Shown one piece after another: positions 33,440 through 42,004 of a DNA stretch of 63,512 bases (its first letter is position 1; each line of letters opens with the position of its first letter). The notes below the pieces were generated by a model that was given only the letters and a program-made list of their open reading frames with translations, was not told the origin of the DNA and made no database searches. Source of the DNA: Thiomicrospira sp. (GTDB lineage: Bacteria > Pseudomonadota > Gammaproteobacteria > Thiomicrospirales > Thiomicrospiraceae); the NCBI GenBank assembly GCA_030826915.1, contig JAUUDE010000065.1, positions 1 through 63,512 of the forward strand, given 5' to 3'. The position numbers and the translations under genes are program-made.

Positions 33440-34333
33440 ATGGCATCTTCTTATCAAGAACAATTTTCTGTTGAAGGTATTCAGTTCAAAACTCAAGAAG
33501 GTTTTGAGTTAATCGAGATAAATAATAAGTTTGCCAAGGCAACCATTGCCACCTTGGGTGGTTCGGTATTAAGCTTTATTGCTAAAGGCCAAAAAGATTT
33601 ATTGTGGGTGAGCGACACGGCTGTTTATGATGGTTCAAAACCTATTCGTGGCGGAGTTCCTATTTGCTGGCCATGGTTTGGTGCGGCAAAGCAACCAGGC
33701 CTGCCAGCTCACGGTTTTGTTCGTAATATGGTTTGGAAAGTTGAAAAAGCCGCACATTTAGATACGGGTGAAACCCGCATTTTATTGGTTTGTGAATCGA
33801 ATGAAGCAACACTGGCACAATGGCCGTATGAATTTAACCTAAAGCTCTGTGTGGAAGTTGGTAAGAGTCTAACCTTAACTTTATTTACCGCAAATCTAAC
33901 AGATGAAGCAATTGATATTACTGAAGCTTTTCATACCTATTTTGCCGTGGCTAACCCTGTGGGTATGCAAATTAAAGGTTTGGAAGGAAGTACCCATCTC
34001 GATAAATTAGTAGAGGATGCGCCAGCCGAAACTCAAGCGGATATGGTGGTGTTAAACCCAGCTAAAGATTCGGTCTACCTTAATCAAACGGGTACTGTTT
34101 CCCTCGTTGATGCAGATAATAACCGAGAAATTATTATTCAAAAACGTAATTCACACTCTAGTGTGGTTTGGAACCCTGGGCCAGAAATTGTTAAAGGATT
34201 TGCCGATATAGATGACCAGGCCTGGTTAGAGTTTGCTTGTGTTGAAAGTGGTAATGTTTTAGACGATTTTGTCACCCTTCCAGCTAAAGCTGAACATATG
34301 TTAAGTGTGCAGTATTCCGTTAAACCTTTGTAA
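33440..34333 (+). CDS. yeaD: D-hexose-6-phosphate mutarotase (YeaD type)
   Basis: Aldose-1-epimerase-fold enzyme that interconverts glucose-6-phosphate anomers. The 297-residue protein has GSKPIRGGVPICWPWFG and GLPAHGFVRNMVW, with the catalytic His, and ends with the usual beta-sandwich. It is 37 bases after aroB. Two CAGGCCTG copies lie in it (33696 as Pro-Gly-Leu, 34217 as Gln-Ala-Trp). Confidence 0.9.
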   Translation: MASSYQEQFSVEGIQFKTQEGFELIEINNKFAKATIATLGGSVLSFIAKGQKDLLWVSDTAVYDGSKPIRGGVPICWPWFGAAKQPGLPAHGFVRNMVWKVEKAAHLDTGETRILLVCESNEATLAQWPYEFNLKLCVEVGKSLTLTLFTANLTDEAIDITEAFHTYFAVANPVGMQIKGLEGSTHLDKLVEDAPAETQADMVVLNPAKDSVYLNQTGTVSLVDADNNREIIIQKRNSHSSVVWNPGPEIVKGFADIDDQAWLEFACVESGNVLDDFVTLPAKAEHMLSVQYSVKPL

Positions 34334-34474
34334 CTATTTTTATTTATAGAGACCTTTGCCGTTCGCTTCTGCAAAAGTCACTTATTTTACGTCAACGGTG
34401 ACGTTTCAATTATAAAAACTTATATTTAAAAAGTTTTTTAGCTTCAAATTATCTTCAAATTTGTGAGGTAGCCA

Positions 34475-35014
34475 ATGCTCTCGGTAGAAGTAGGCCGTAA
34501 AAGTATTTATATTGAAAATCTGTGTTTTATTCTTCCTTTGAAAACATTAAGAACTACGCCAAATGTCAATTTTTACGCTGTCGAAGGTGTCGTAAAAGAT
34601 TTGTCTGGTATCGATTTAGTTATGCATGAACCAGGTGGGAAAAGTCCACTGATTGAAGGTGATGACACTTGGTATTGGTATATGCATACAAATCAAGAAG
34701 ATAAATTGGTCGTGCACCAAGGTAGACGTCTAGTGCAGCTGTATTCAGTTAAGCATGGTCAAGTCGAAAACTTCGAAGTTACGGCAGACGCCATTTATCA
34801 CAACAGTAAAAAAATCTTTGATGGTGCAGCTATTTTAGGCTGGCAGCCACATGTATTTCACAGAGTGCATTCCCCAGAGGGAAGTTTATCCACCAATTAT
34901 GCATCAAGATTGGAGGGATTTGATATTGACACGAATTTTAATATTTATAAACTAGACACCCAGACAGGCGAGTACAATATAGCACGTCTAGGTGCCTTAG
35001 ACCAACCAGACTAA
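34475..35014 (+). CDS. Hypothetical protein next to tRNA-Arg
   Basis: A 179-residue soluble protein with no signal peptide or membrane helix and no motif I recognise. It contains repeated aromatic/histidine segments (DDTWYWYMHTNQEDKLVVHQG, WQPHVFHRVHSPEG) that recall a cupin-like beta-barrel, but this is only an impression. GTGAGG precedes the ATG. It is followed 33 bases later by tRNA-Arg. Confidence 0.6.
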   Translation: MLSVEVGRKSIYIENLCFILPLKTLRTTPNVNFYAVEGVVKDLSGIDLVMHEPGGKSPLIEGDDTWYWYMHTNQEDKLVVHQGRRLVQLYSVKHGQVENFEVTADAIYHNSKKIFDGAAILGWQPHVFHRVHSPEGSLSTNYASRLEGFDIDTNFNIYKLDTQTGEYNIARLGALDQPD

Positions 35015-35047
35015 AGCAGTCTGGTTTGGCATTCTATTTGCAACAAT

Positions 35048-35123
35048 GCGGCCATAGTTAAACTGGATATAACTGCCCCCTCCTAAGGGGCTGTTCGGGG
35101 TTCGAGTCCTCGTGGCTGTACCA
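35048..35123 (+). tRNA. tRNA-Arg (anticodon CCT)
   Basis: A complete 76-base cloverleaf including an encoded CCA. The acceptor stem GCGGCCA pairs with TGGCTGT (two G-T pairs). The anticodon stem GCCCC/GGGGC encloses CTCCTAA, so the anticodon is CCT. The T arm has TTCGAGT. It decodes AGG. The minus-strand ovothiol cluster begins four bases past its 3' end, the usual side for integration events. Confidence 0.92.
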
Positions 35124-35127
35124 AATT

Positions 35128-36330
35128 CTATTCAACAGGCAGACTGTGTTTTGCCTGTTTTAGTTGCTGTAAAGCCTGGTTCAAAACAGGTTGAGCAACG
35201 GCTAGATTAATTCTCATAAAGTTGGCTCCAGCTTGACTCTCCCCGCCAAAACTTTCACCATCATTTAAACCGAGTTTTGCCTTATGAATCAACCAGTCTT
35301 TAAGCTCTGCTTGTGAAGCAAACATTTCTTTAAAATCTAGCCATACTAAATAAGAGGCTTGTGGGCGCATAACTCTCACTTTGGGAAATTCTTTGGCAAA
35401 AAATGTTTCCAAAATATCAATATTTTCGCTGAAATGGCTCAGTAACTCATTACGCCACTGTTTGCCTTGTTCTGTATAGGCCGCTGTTAAGGCTATTTGA
35501 GCAAATAGATTCAAACTATCAATTGAATTTTGTTTACAGATTTTGAGATAATCTGCTTTAAGCTTAGGGTTAGAAATAATGGCATAACCAATCTGTAAAC
35601 CACCTAAATTAAAGGTCTTTCCAGGGGAGCTTAACGTCACAACGTTATTGGCAATCTCTTCTGAAAGAGAGGCGATTGGTATATGTTTGTTAGGTGCATA
35701 AACCATGTCGGAATGAATCTCGTCCGAGACGATAATCACATTATGTTTTTGGCAAATATCCGCTAACTGTCTAAGCTCCGTTTCAAGCCAAACGCGGCCA
35801 GATGGATTTTGCGGACTACAAAACAGAAAGAGTTTGACAGAGTTATCCACAATGGCTTTTTCAAAGGCATCAAAATCGATTTCATAATGATTTTCTGACA
35901 ATATTAATGGTGATTCGATAACAACACGATTATTTTGTTGCGGCGCGGACAAAAACGGTGGGTAAATAGGTGGTTGTACGAGTACGGCATCGCCTGGTTG
36001 GGTAAATGCCGAAACCGCCATAAAAAAACCATTGGCAACATTATGAGTAAACACAATGTGTGATTGTTGAACCTGATAGTTGTGTTGTGCTTGCCAGTCT
36101 ATAATCGCTTGATAAACCGAATCAGGCGTGTGGGTATAACCTAAAATGGGGTGGTTTAAGCGAGAATGAATAGCATTAAGTACAAATGGCGGCGTGGGTA
36201 AATCCATATCGGCCACCCACATTGGTAAAACATCATCAGTACCAAATACCGTTTTACGTAAATCATACTTTTCAGCATGAGTGCCAGCTCTGGAAATAGA
36301 CTGATTAAGATTATTGTCTTTACTACTCAT
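35128..36330 (-). CDS. PLP-dependent beta-lyase (MalY/PatB type), candidate OvoB
   Basis: A 400-residue fold-type I PLP enzyme of the cystathionine beta-lyase/MalY group. SPQNPSGRVW binds the substrate carboxylate, SDEIHSDMVY holds the pyridine nitrogen Asp, and Lys238 in SSPGKTFNLGG is the Schiff base. In ovothiol synthesis a PLP lyase (OvoB) cleaves the C-S bond of histidyl-cysteine sulfoxide to release thiohistidine. As it is encoded with ovoA, that role is more likely than general cystathionine cleavage, but sequence alone cannot separate them. Confidence 0.8.
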   Translation of the reverse strand: MSSKDNNLNQSISRAGTHAEKYDLRKTVFGTDDVLPMWVADMDLPTPPFVLNAIHSRLNHPILGYTHTPDSVYQAIIDWQAQHNYQVQQSHIVFTHNVANGFFMAVSAFTQPGDAVLVQPPIYPPFLSAPQQNNRVVIESPLILSENHYEIDFDAFEKAIVDNSVKLFLFCSPQNPSGRVWLETELRQLADICQKHNVIIVSDEIHSDMVYAPNKHIPIASLSEEIANNVVTLSSPGKTFNLGGLQIGYAIISNPKLKADYLKICKQNSIDSLNLFAQIALTAAYTEQGKQWRNELLSHFSENIDILETFFAKEFPKVRVMRPQASYLVWLDFKEMFASQAELKDWLIHKAKLGLNDGESFGGESQAGANFMRINLAVAQPVLNQALQQLKQAKHSLPVE

Positions 36331-36351
36331 TTAGCCCTCCTGCATAATTTT

Positions 36352-37293
36352 CTATACAAACCAAATATGATTTTGATCTGACTCTTTTAAGGTTTGATAA
36401 CTTACTCTTTTGGTTTGAAGCACGTGTTGCTTTAAAGAGTAGTTTTCTAAAATGCCTTGAGAGATAGATTTAACAGGTGTATTTAATGCTTTTTCATATG
36501 CCAATAAACATTTAAAACAATTAGTGAGAATGTCATTTTGTTTATTAAGATAGCCTAGTCCACCCATTGAACGCAGCTCAATGTGGTTGTCTTGATCGTA
36601 ATGAAGAAAATTGACGTTGTAGCATTTACGAGTGACTTCTTCAAAAATCCATTGCCAATCAAGTGCTGAGTAGTCAAAAAACTGTTTGATGATGTCTCGC
36701 GTATATTGGCGTTCTTTGGAATTCAAAACACCTTCTTGATCCAAGAAAAACAGTAGTGAAATTGGTGACAGTTTTGGCGAGGCCTGAGTGGAAACGTGCA
36801 GATGAAAGCCAATGCTGTCATTGTCTTTTGCTCCATACTCATTTAATAAGATAAAAATGGCATTAATGAAGTAAGGAAGACTTTTGTAATCAAGAATTGG
36901 GCTGACGATTTCATAGCTTTGCATACCTTCAGGCGGAAGCCCTGTCATTTCTTTAATTAAATAAAAATGACGATGGTTAGTTTTAGGAACTTCATTAAGA
37001 TAAATCAAGAGCATTTGATAGTCAGGTAATATCTCAGCCATGTCTTTTTGAAAGTCTTGTAGCTTATTTGGATTAAGAAAAAATTCAATTTCAAAGCCAC
37101 ATAAAAAACCGATTGAGAGATCTTCAATGCTTTTTTTAAAGGGTTGAGTTTGAGTCAATAGCTCTGTCTTAAACTGGTTTGGAAGCTTTGTTCCTTCCAC
37201 TCTTTGAACATTCATACTCGCGCTGTTTTTACTATGCCAGTTGACGCTGTCTTTCAAAATATTCTCTATTTCTTTTTGCCTAGATTGACCCAT
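36352..37293 (-). CDS. Amidoligase-like protein in the ovothiol cluster
   Basis: A 313-residue protein resembling the carboxylate-amine ligases of the glutamine-synthetase / glutamate-cysteine-ligase fold. It has GFEIEFF (Glu68, Glu70; metal/ATP), SYEIVSPIL (Glu128), GFHLHVS (His164, His166) and HIELRSMGG (Glu239, Arg241). These match the order of active-site elements in that superfamily, so it is probably an active ATP-dependent amide-bond former. Its substrate is unknown. Between ovoA and the lyase (21 bases to the latter) it may act on ovothiol, thiohistidine or the cysteine supply. Confidence 0.7.
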   Translation of the reverse strand: MGQSRQKEIENILKDSVNWHSKNSASMNVQRVEGTKLPNQFKTELLTQTQPFKKSIEDLSIGFLCGFEIEFFLNPNKLQDFQKDMAEILPDYQMLLIYLNEVPKTNHRHFYLIKEMTGLPPEGMQSYEIVSPILDYKSLPYFINAIFILLNEYGAKDNDSIGFHLHVSTQASPKLSPISLLFFLDQEGVLNSKERQYTRDIIKQFFDYSALDWQWIFEEVTRKCYNVNFLHYDQDNHIELRSMGGLGYLNKQNDILTNCFKCLLAYEKALNTPVKSISQGILENYSLKQHVLQTKRVSYQTLKESDQNHIWFV

Positions 37294-37392
37294 GACTTTC
37301 TCATCACCAATGATTTTATGTAAGCTACATCATAAACAGAAAATACGTCTTAGTTAAACCTACTTACCAAAATTAAAAAGTTAAAGCATAGT

Positions 37393-39528
37393 TTAAGTTC
37401 TTTTTTTCCAAATAGTGACTTCAGAATCATTAAGTGTAAAGTTGCGACTAGTAACTCTAAAAACAGAAGGTATTCTAGGTAGAGAAGAGATGCATTCAAA
37501 ATTCTCATCCAAAATGTCATGTAGTCCTTGAATAGAGGTCACATTCTCACCAGATTGGCTGTCTTTATAGCCGCCAATCCATTTGTCTTTTTTTGTGTAT
37601 TTTTCTTCCCACGAATAGTCAGAAACAACCATTAATAAGCCTTTAGAATTCAAACGTTCCTGAATGCTATTTAAAAACTTTTCAGGGTCATAAAGTCGTT
37701 CAATTAAATTGGATGCCACAACCATGTCATAGCCTGTAATATGCGGTTTAAGGTTAGATGCATCTTGCTGAATAAATTCGCAACGAGAGGCGTATTTATC
37801 TAAGCCTAACTCGGTAAGAGACTTTGATTTAAAGTCCATTATTTCGCCTTCAATAGGAATACTGTAGCGAATAGAATCGTTTTGTTGTAACTGGTTTGCA
37901 ATTTGAATAAAACGAGCAGAAAAATCTAGCCCCGTCACCTTATTAAAGCATTTCGCTAGTTCAAAACTTGCTCTTCCAACTGAGCAACCTGCTTCTAAGA
38001 CAGATAGATGTTCAGCATTTTTATAATCTGGATCCTCTTGAATTGCAGTTATTGCTATGTTGGCGTAATTCTTTGCAAAGTTCTGCATTCCAAAATATTC
38101 ATCGCCGTAATGAAACTCGCAATACTGGGAAACGGATTTATCAGTTTCATAACCTAAATACTCGGTCTGAACTTTATTTTCAGATTCAATATATCTAAAA
38201 CCGGCATGCTGAAAAAAGTGACGACGAAATGCATAACGTGAGTGGCCGTTAATTTCGTTACCCGTGGAAATCCAACTACCACCATTGAAAATATTGTGTT
38301 TATTATCAAAAGTTGGCATGGTGAAGTCGTCATAGAGCGGGTGTACCTTAAAGCCTTCAAATGGGTAAATAGGGGTTTCGCTCCATTGCCAAACGTTCCC
38401 TAATACATCATAGAAATCACCCGTTTTATTTTCATCTATTGGTGTGGAAGAGGCATATTTTTGCAAGTTCCAATTCGCTTGATGCGTAAAGTTTAATGCT
38501 TGTGAGTGATCACGTAAACGTAAGTACTCATCTTCACTAGGTAGTCGAATCGGTTTGCCTGTTTTTTGTGCTTTCCATTTACAGAAAGCATGTGCCTCAA
38601 GCTGATTGACTTCAACCGGCCAGTTCCAAGGCATTGGTATTTCCTCGGTCATACAGCGAAGATACCAGGCATTATCTCTTTTAACCCAAAAGGTTGGGTG
38701 TTTAACGGGTGAAAACTTACGCCAGTTATCACCTTCGCTGTTCCAATATTCTGGTTTGTTATAACCTTCATCTTCTACAAAAGCTAAATACTCTTGGTTA
38801 GACACTAAAAACGCGGCAGATTTAAACTCTTTAACCGTTGCGTTATGTTGACCATATTCATTATCCCAGCCATAAAAGGGTGCTGGATCTGTATGGTTTA
38901 TTTGGATTTCCCCTGCAGGAACTGTGGCTAGATAATTTTCTGGTGCTTGACCTTGATTAGGGCAGGTTGGGAATAAAGGGTGTGTCTGTACTGAAGTAAT
39001 AGGTAACTGACGAATTAATACTGATGACGTTTCTAAGTGAATTCGCTCATGTTCAATGCCCATTAAAATTGGCCACATTGGACTTTGCCAGTTAATAGGT
39101 AAGCTAAATTCAACTTCATCAATTAACTGATTAACGGCTTGTCTAACTTCATCACGATAGGCTCTAACCGCATCTGCGCTTGGCCAGTTATAGTGTGCTT
39201 CATTTAAATCATCCCAAGACATCTCATCCACACCTATGGCACACATAGATTCAATTTCGGGGTTGATGCGTCCAGGTAATAATTTGGCTAACACGAGTTT
39301 ATTGGTAAAAAAAGTGGCGGTGTGACCAAAATAAAAAATAAGGGGATGCCTTAGAGAGCAAGGACGCTCATAAAACGCATCGTCAGATTTTAATGTTTCA
39401 AAGAGGGCTTCATAACTATCGCAAGTTTGATTAAAGTAAGCTTTAATTTCTTGTCGTTTGTTTTCAACATTGCCTTGATTAATGATTAACGGCTCTGCAA
39501 TAAGGTGCGCTTTTTGTAACATGTTCAC
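37393..39528 (-). CDS. ovoA: 5-histidylcysteine sulfoxide synthase / methyltransferase OvoA
   Basis: OvoA uses non-haem iron and O2 to join cysteine to the histidine ring as a sulfoxide; its C-terminal domain then N-methylates the thiohistidine to ovothiol A. The 711 residues show the three parts. A DinB-like domain has His69 and HERIHLE (His160, His164), the HX3HXE iron site. An FGE/sulfatase-modifying-like domain has NVWQWSETP, FNGGSW and RHFFQHAGFRY. A SAM methyltransferase domain has VLEAGCSVGRASFELA, about 510-525. Ovothiol is an antioxidant thiol. The gene starts the cluster. Confidence 0.92.
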   Translation of the reverse strand: MNMLQKAHLIAEPLIINQGNVENKRQEIKAYFNQTCDSYEALFETLKSDDAFYERPCSLRHPLIFYFGHTATFFTNKLVLAKLLPGRINPEIESMCAIGVDEMSWDDLNEAHYNWPSADAVRAYRDEVRQAVNQLIDEVEFSLPINWQSPMWPILMGIEHERIHLETSSVLIRQLPITSVQTHPLFPTCPNQGQAPENYLATVPAGEIQINHTDPAPFYGWDNEYGQHNATVKEFKSAAFLVSNQEYLAFVEDEGYNKPEYWNSEGDNWRKFSPVKHPTFWVKRDNAWYLRCMTEEIPMPWNWPVEVNQLEAHAFCKWKAQKTGKPIRLPSEDEYLRLRDHSQALNFTHQANWNLQKYASSTPIDENKTGDFYDVLGNVWQWSETPIYPFEGFKVHPLYDDFTMPTFDNKHNIFNGGSWISTGNEINGHSRYAFRRHFFQHAGFRYIESENKVQTEYLGYETDKSVSQYCEFHYGDEYFGMQNFAKNYANIAITAIQEDPDYKNAEHLSVLEAGCSVGRASFELAKCFNKVTGLDFSARFIQIANQLQQNDSIRYSIPIEGEIMDFKSKSLTELGLDKYASRCEFIQQDASNLKPHITGYDMVVASNLIERLYDPEKFLNSIQERLNSKGLLMVVSDYSWEEKYTKKDKWIGGYKDSQSGENVTSIQGLHDILDENFECISSLPRIPSVFRVTSRNFTLNDSEVTIWKKRT

Positions 39529-39791
39529 TCCAAAGAGATGTTTTAAAAGTTCTTGTATATTTAACGTATAATAATTGTATAGTATTTTGTTCTTGTTTAC
39601 AGAATAATATGATATGAGATTAGGGTTTATAGCAAGATAAGAGGTTGCAATTTATCTAGCGCTTTTCATGAGTTAAGGAATGATTGTTTAACGATAACAT
39701 GAGAGCAATAAAGTCTTTAATTGTGTGATGAATATAGGGAGTAAAACTTTATATTTCTCTGGTTTACAACAGTATGAATGTATTAAAAAGC

Positions 39792-39824
39792 AAAAAGGCC
39801 TGTGAGTAAACAGGCCTTTTTCAT
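39792..39824 (-). terminator. Terminator downstream of rpoH (bidirectional)
   Basis: An 11-base-pair perfect stem (39792-39802 with 39811-39821) with an eight-base loop and A/T runs on both sides, 35 bases past the rpoH stop. The stem includes the sequence AGGCCTG but not the full CAGGCCTG palindrome. The rest of the 327-base gap to ovoA is very A+T-rich and should hold the ovoA promoter. It has two copies of GTTCTTGT exactly 40 bases apart (39549 and 39589). Confidence 0.85.
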
Positions 39825-39855
39825 TTTTAATATACTTGTAAAACTATGAGAATAA

Positions 39856-40746
39856 TTAAGCGATTAATTGATTTTTTAATTTATTTAATGCTTGTGCTTC
39901 AATCTGGCGAATACGCTCCATGGATACTCCGTATTGTTCAGATAACGCTTTTAAACCTGCTTTTTCATCAGATAGCCAGCGTTGCTGTAAAATGTCTCGA
40001 CTTCGTTCGTCTAATGTTGCCAAAGCTTCTTGCATACGAGCCATTTCATACTCGGCATGATTTTGCTGAACTAAAGCCGTTTCAGGGTCAGCCTCTTGAC
40101 TAATCAATACAGGGAAAGTGACATTTTCATCATCATCTGCATTCATGTCTACTGGCAAGTCTTTACCGTAAAGACGTGTTTCCATTTCTAGAACGTCTTT
40201 ACGAGTTACGCCTAATTCTTCTGCAACGGTGTCGGCATCTTTATCGTTAAACCACTCTAAAGACTTTTTTGTACTACGTAATTTAAAAAATAATTTACGT
40301 TGCGCTTTGGTTGTTGCTGTTTTAACGATGCGCCAGTTTTTAATCACGTACTCATTGATTTCAGCACGAATCCAATGCACAGCAAATGTCATTAAACGCA
40401 CATTTTCTTCAGGGTTAAAACGTCTTACCGCTTTCATTAAGCCGATATTACCTTCTTGGATAATATCTCCCAATGGTAAACCATAACCACTGTATGAACG
40501 AGCAACAGGTACGACAAAACGCAGTGAAGATAAAATCAACTGGCGAGCCGCTTGCACGTCTTTTTGGTAGTAGAGTTTTTCAGCTAAAGTATGTTCCTCT
40601 TCAGCCGTCAGTTTTTGAACACTTTGAATTGTGTGCAAGTAGGTCTCCAAGTTTTGACCTGGTGCTAATTGATGCGCTAAAGTTTGAACAGAAGGTAAGC
40701 TCTGTTCTGTTTTAATTTGTGGAAAAGCCGAAATTGTCTTTGACAT
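39856..40746 (-). CDS. rpoH: RNA polymerase sigma-32 (heat shock) factor
   Basis: RpoH directs transcription of chaperone and protease genes. The 296-residue protein has region 2 (GDIIQEGNIGLMKAVRRF, VHWIRAEINEYV), the RpoH-specific box QRKLFFKLR and region 4 with YGVSMERIRQIEAQAL. AAGGAG lies before the ATG. A perfect CIRCE operator upstream indicates repression by HrcA, in addition to any post-transcriptional control. Confidence 0.96.
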   Translation of the reverse strand: MSKTISAFPQIKTEQSLPSVQTLAHQLAPGQNLETYLHTIQSVQKLTAEEEHTLAEKLYYQKDVQAARQLILSSLRFVVPVARSYSGYGLPLGDIIQEGNIGLMKAVRRFNPEENVRLMTFAVHWIRAEINEYVIKNWRIVKTATTKAQRKLFFKLRSTKKSLEWFNDKDADTVAEELGVTRKDVLEMETRLYGKDLPVDMNADDDENVTFPVLISQEADPETALVQQNHAEYEMARMQEALATLDERSRDILQQRWLSDEKAGLKALSEQYGVSMERIRQIEAQALNKLKNQLIA

Positions 40747-40778
40747 AACAAACTCCTTAAATACTTTTATATATAGTT

Positions 40779-40808
40779 AATATAACTTACTTTTAGCACT
40801 CTTTGCAA
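40779..40808 (-). promoter_or_regulatory. Predicted rpoH promoter overlapping CIRCE
   Basis: On the minus strand, TTGCAA (40808-40803) and TATATT (40784-40779) are 18 bases apart and would start transcription about 25 bases before the rpoH ATG. The -35 box lies in the CIRCE spacer, so HrcA binding would block RNA polymerase. The assignment rests on consensus matching only. Confidence 0.5.
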
Positions 40809-40819
40809 GAGAGTGCTAA
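40793..40819. promoter_or_regulatory. CIRCE operator (HrcA binding site)
   Basis: A perfect match to the consensus TTAGCACTC-N9-GAGTGCTAA: arms 40793-40801 and 40811-40819, spacer of exactly nine bases. It is 47 bases upstream of the rpoH start codon and covers the predicted -35 box. CIRCE is normally found before groESL and hrcA-dnaK. Confidence 0.93.
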
Positions 40820-41146
40820 AAGCGTCAATGGTGTTTCAAGGATTGAAGTTAATTTGGACTTTTTAATACATAAAAATGTTTTAAAACAGTATGTTAGTGG
40901 TGGTGATTGGAGGAAAAAACCTGGTAATAGATGTATATAAGGGCTTAACCTTTGCAAATAAAGAGTGTCATTAAATCAGTTTACGAATATTTTCAGGCAA
41001 GAGGTCTTAAAGTAAAAGAGTGAAAATAGGTTGATATGTGGTTTTGAAAAAATCTCAATGTTACTTTAGTATGTATGTTTTTGAGGTTTGGATTTGCACA
41101 TTTGCAATTAGCGTGCCTTTGTTTAGTAAAGTCAACAAGGTGAAAA

Positions 41147-41178
41147 AAACCAACTTTTCATTAATGAAAAGTTGGTTT
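41147..41178 (-). terminator. Terminator downstream of fliS
   Basis: A 32-base perfect palindrome whose minus-strand product ends in a T run, 25 bases after the fliS stop. The 327 bases between it and CIRCE hold no gene or structure I can identify. Confidence 0.88.
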
Positions 41179-41202
41179 ATGAACAGGAGAAAACGTTCTG
41201 GC

Positions 41203-41637
41203 TTATGCGTCTGCCGGCAGTTGTCCTGTTTGCTGCATCATCTCCATCCATGCATCACGAAGCTCTGTAAGAATTTCAATTGCACTGTCTAAATAGAATG
41301 TATCTTTTTCAAAAACTGCTTCTTGGATGCTCTGATCCGCATAACGGTATAGTTCTTCTAAATCAAATGCTAAAGGTGTGTCTTTAGTTAAGCTTAAACG
41401 ATCACGTAGCGCATCTAAAATCGTTGTCATACGACCAAGATGAAAACCTTTTTCTACTAATGCATGGCTTTGATGACAAACTTTTGCAAGGTTGCCTTTA
41501 TCCACGGCGCCTTGCAATAACAGTAAAACAGTTTTACGTGGATTTTCTGAAAGGTGCTTTTCTGCTTCCTGACTACGACGGTATTCTTCTAGAATTGGCG
41601 CTTTAATGTCGTTAGCAGTATTATTATTTAATGTCAT
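41203..41637 (-). CDS. fliS: Flagellar export chaperone FliS
   Basis: FliS binds newly made flagellin and keeps it unpolymerised until export. The helical protein has the family pattern (EEYRRSQEAEKHLSENPRKTVLLLLQGAVD, ending near ELRDAWMEMM). The frame is open from 41718, but I choose the ATG at 41637 (MTLNNNTAND), which has AAGGGGAA just upstream; this gives 144 residues. It stands alone here, with no other flagellar gene in the window. Confidence 0.8.
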   Translation of the reverse strand: MTLNNNTANDIKAPILEEYRRSQEAEKHLSENPRKTVLLLLQGAVDKGNLAKVCHQSHALVEKGFHLGRMTTILDALRDRLSLTKDTPLAFDLEELYRYADQSIQEAVFEKDTFYLDSAIEILTELRDAWMEMMQQTGQLPADA

Positions 41638-41945
41638 TTTGTTTTCCCCTTGCGTATTTAGCAACAATGGCTTGTGTATGGCAAATCTCAAGTTTTTGCT
41701 ATGTCTGTCGTTCAGCATAAGCTATGCCATTTTTTTAAAAGTTCATGTTTACTGGATGGGAAAAATAATGATGAAATAGCCTTTTATATCTTAACCTGTT
41801 GAATTTAGTAGATAATTATTTTTTAGGTTTGTTTAGAATTATATAAGGTTTTGAGGTTTTTTTTATAACAAATATAGGGCGGCAAAAAGGGGCGGTGTCA
41901 AAAAGCGGGCTGTGAATTTTGGTTTTTTTCAGGTATTTTTTTGAA

Positions 41946-41990
41946 AAACACATATAAAAACTCGTGCTATTAGAGTCTTTATATGTGTTT
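41946..41990 (-). terminator. Hairpin terminator downstream of purT
   Basis: Arms of 18 bases (41946-41963 and 41973-41990) pair with one mismatch around a nine-base loop, 14 bases beyond the purT stop. A T-rich tract follows on the minus strand. Confidence 0.75.
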
Positions 41991-42004
41991 GGACTTCTTA
42001 CGTA

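Noticed and set aside
39792-39821. Additional CAGGCCTG copy in the rpoH terminator
   Set aside because: The arms read AAGGCCTG and CAGGCCTT; neither is the full 8-base palindrome, and the sequence is explained by the terminator stem.
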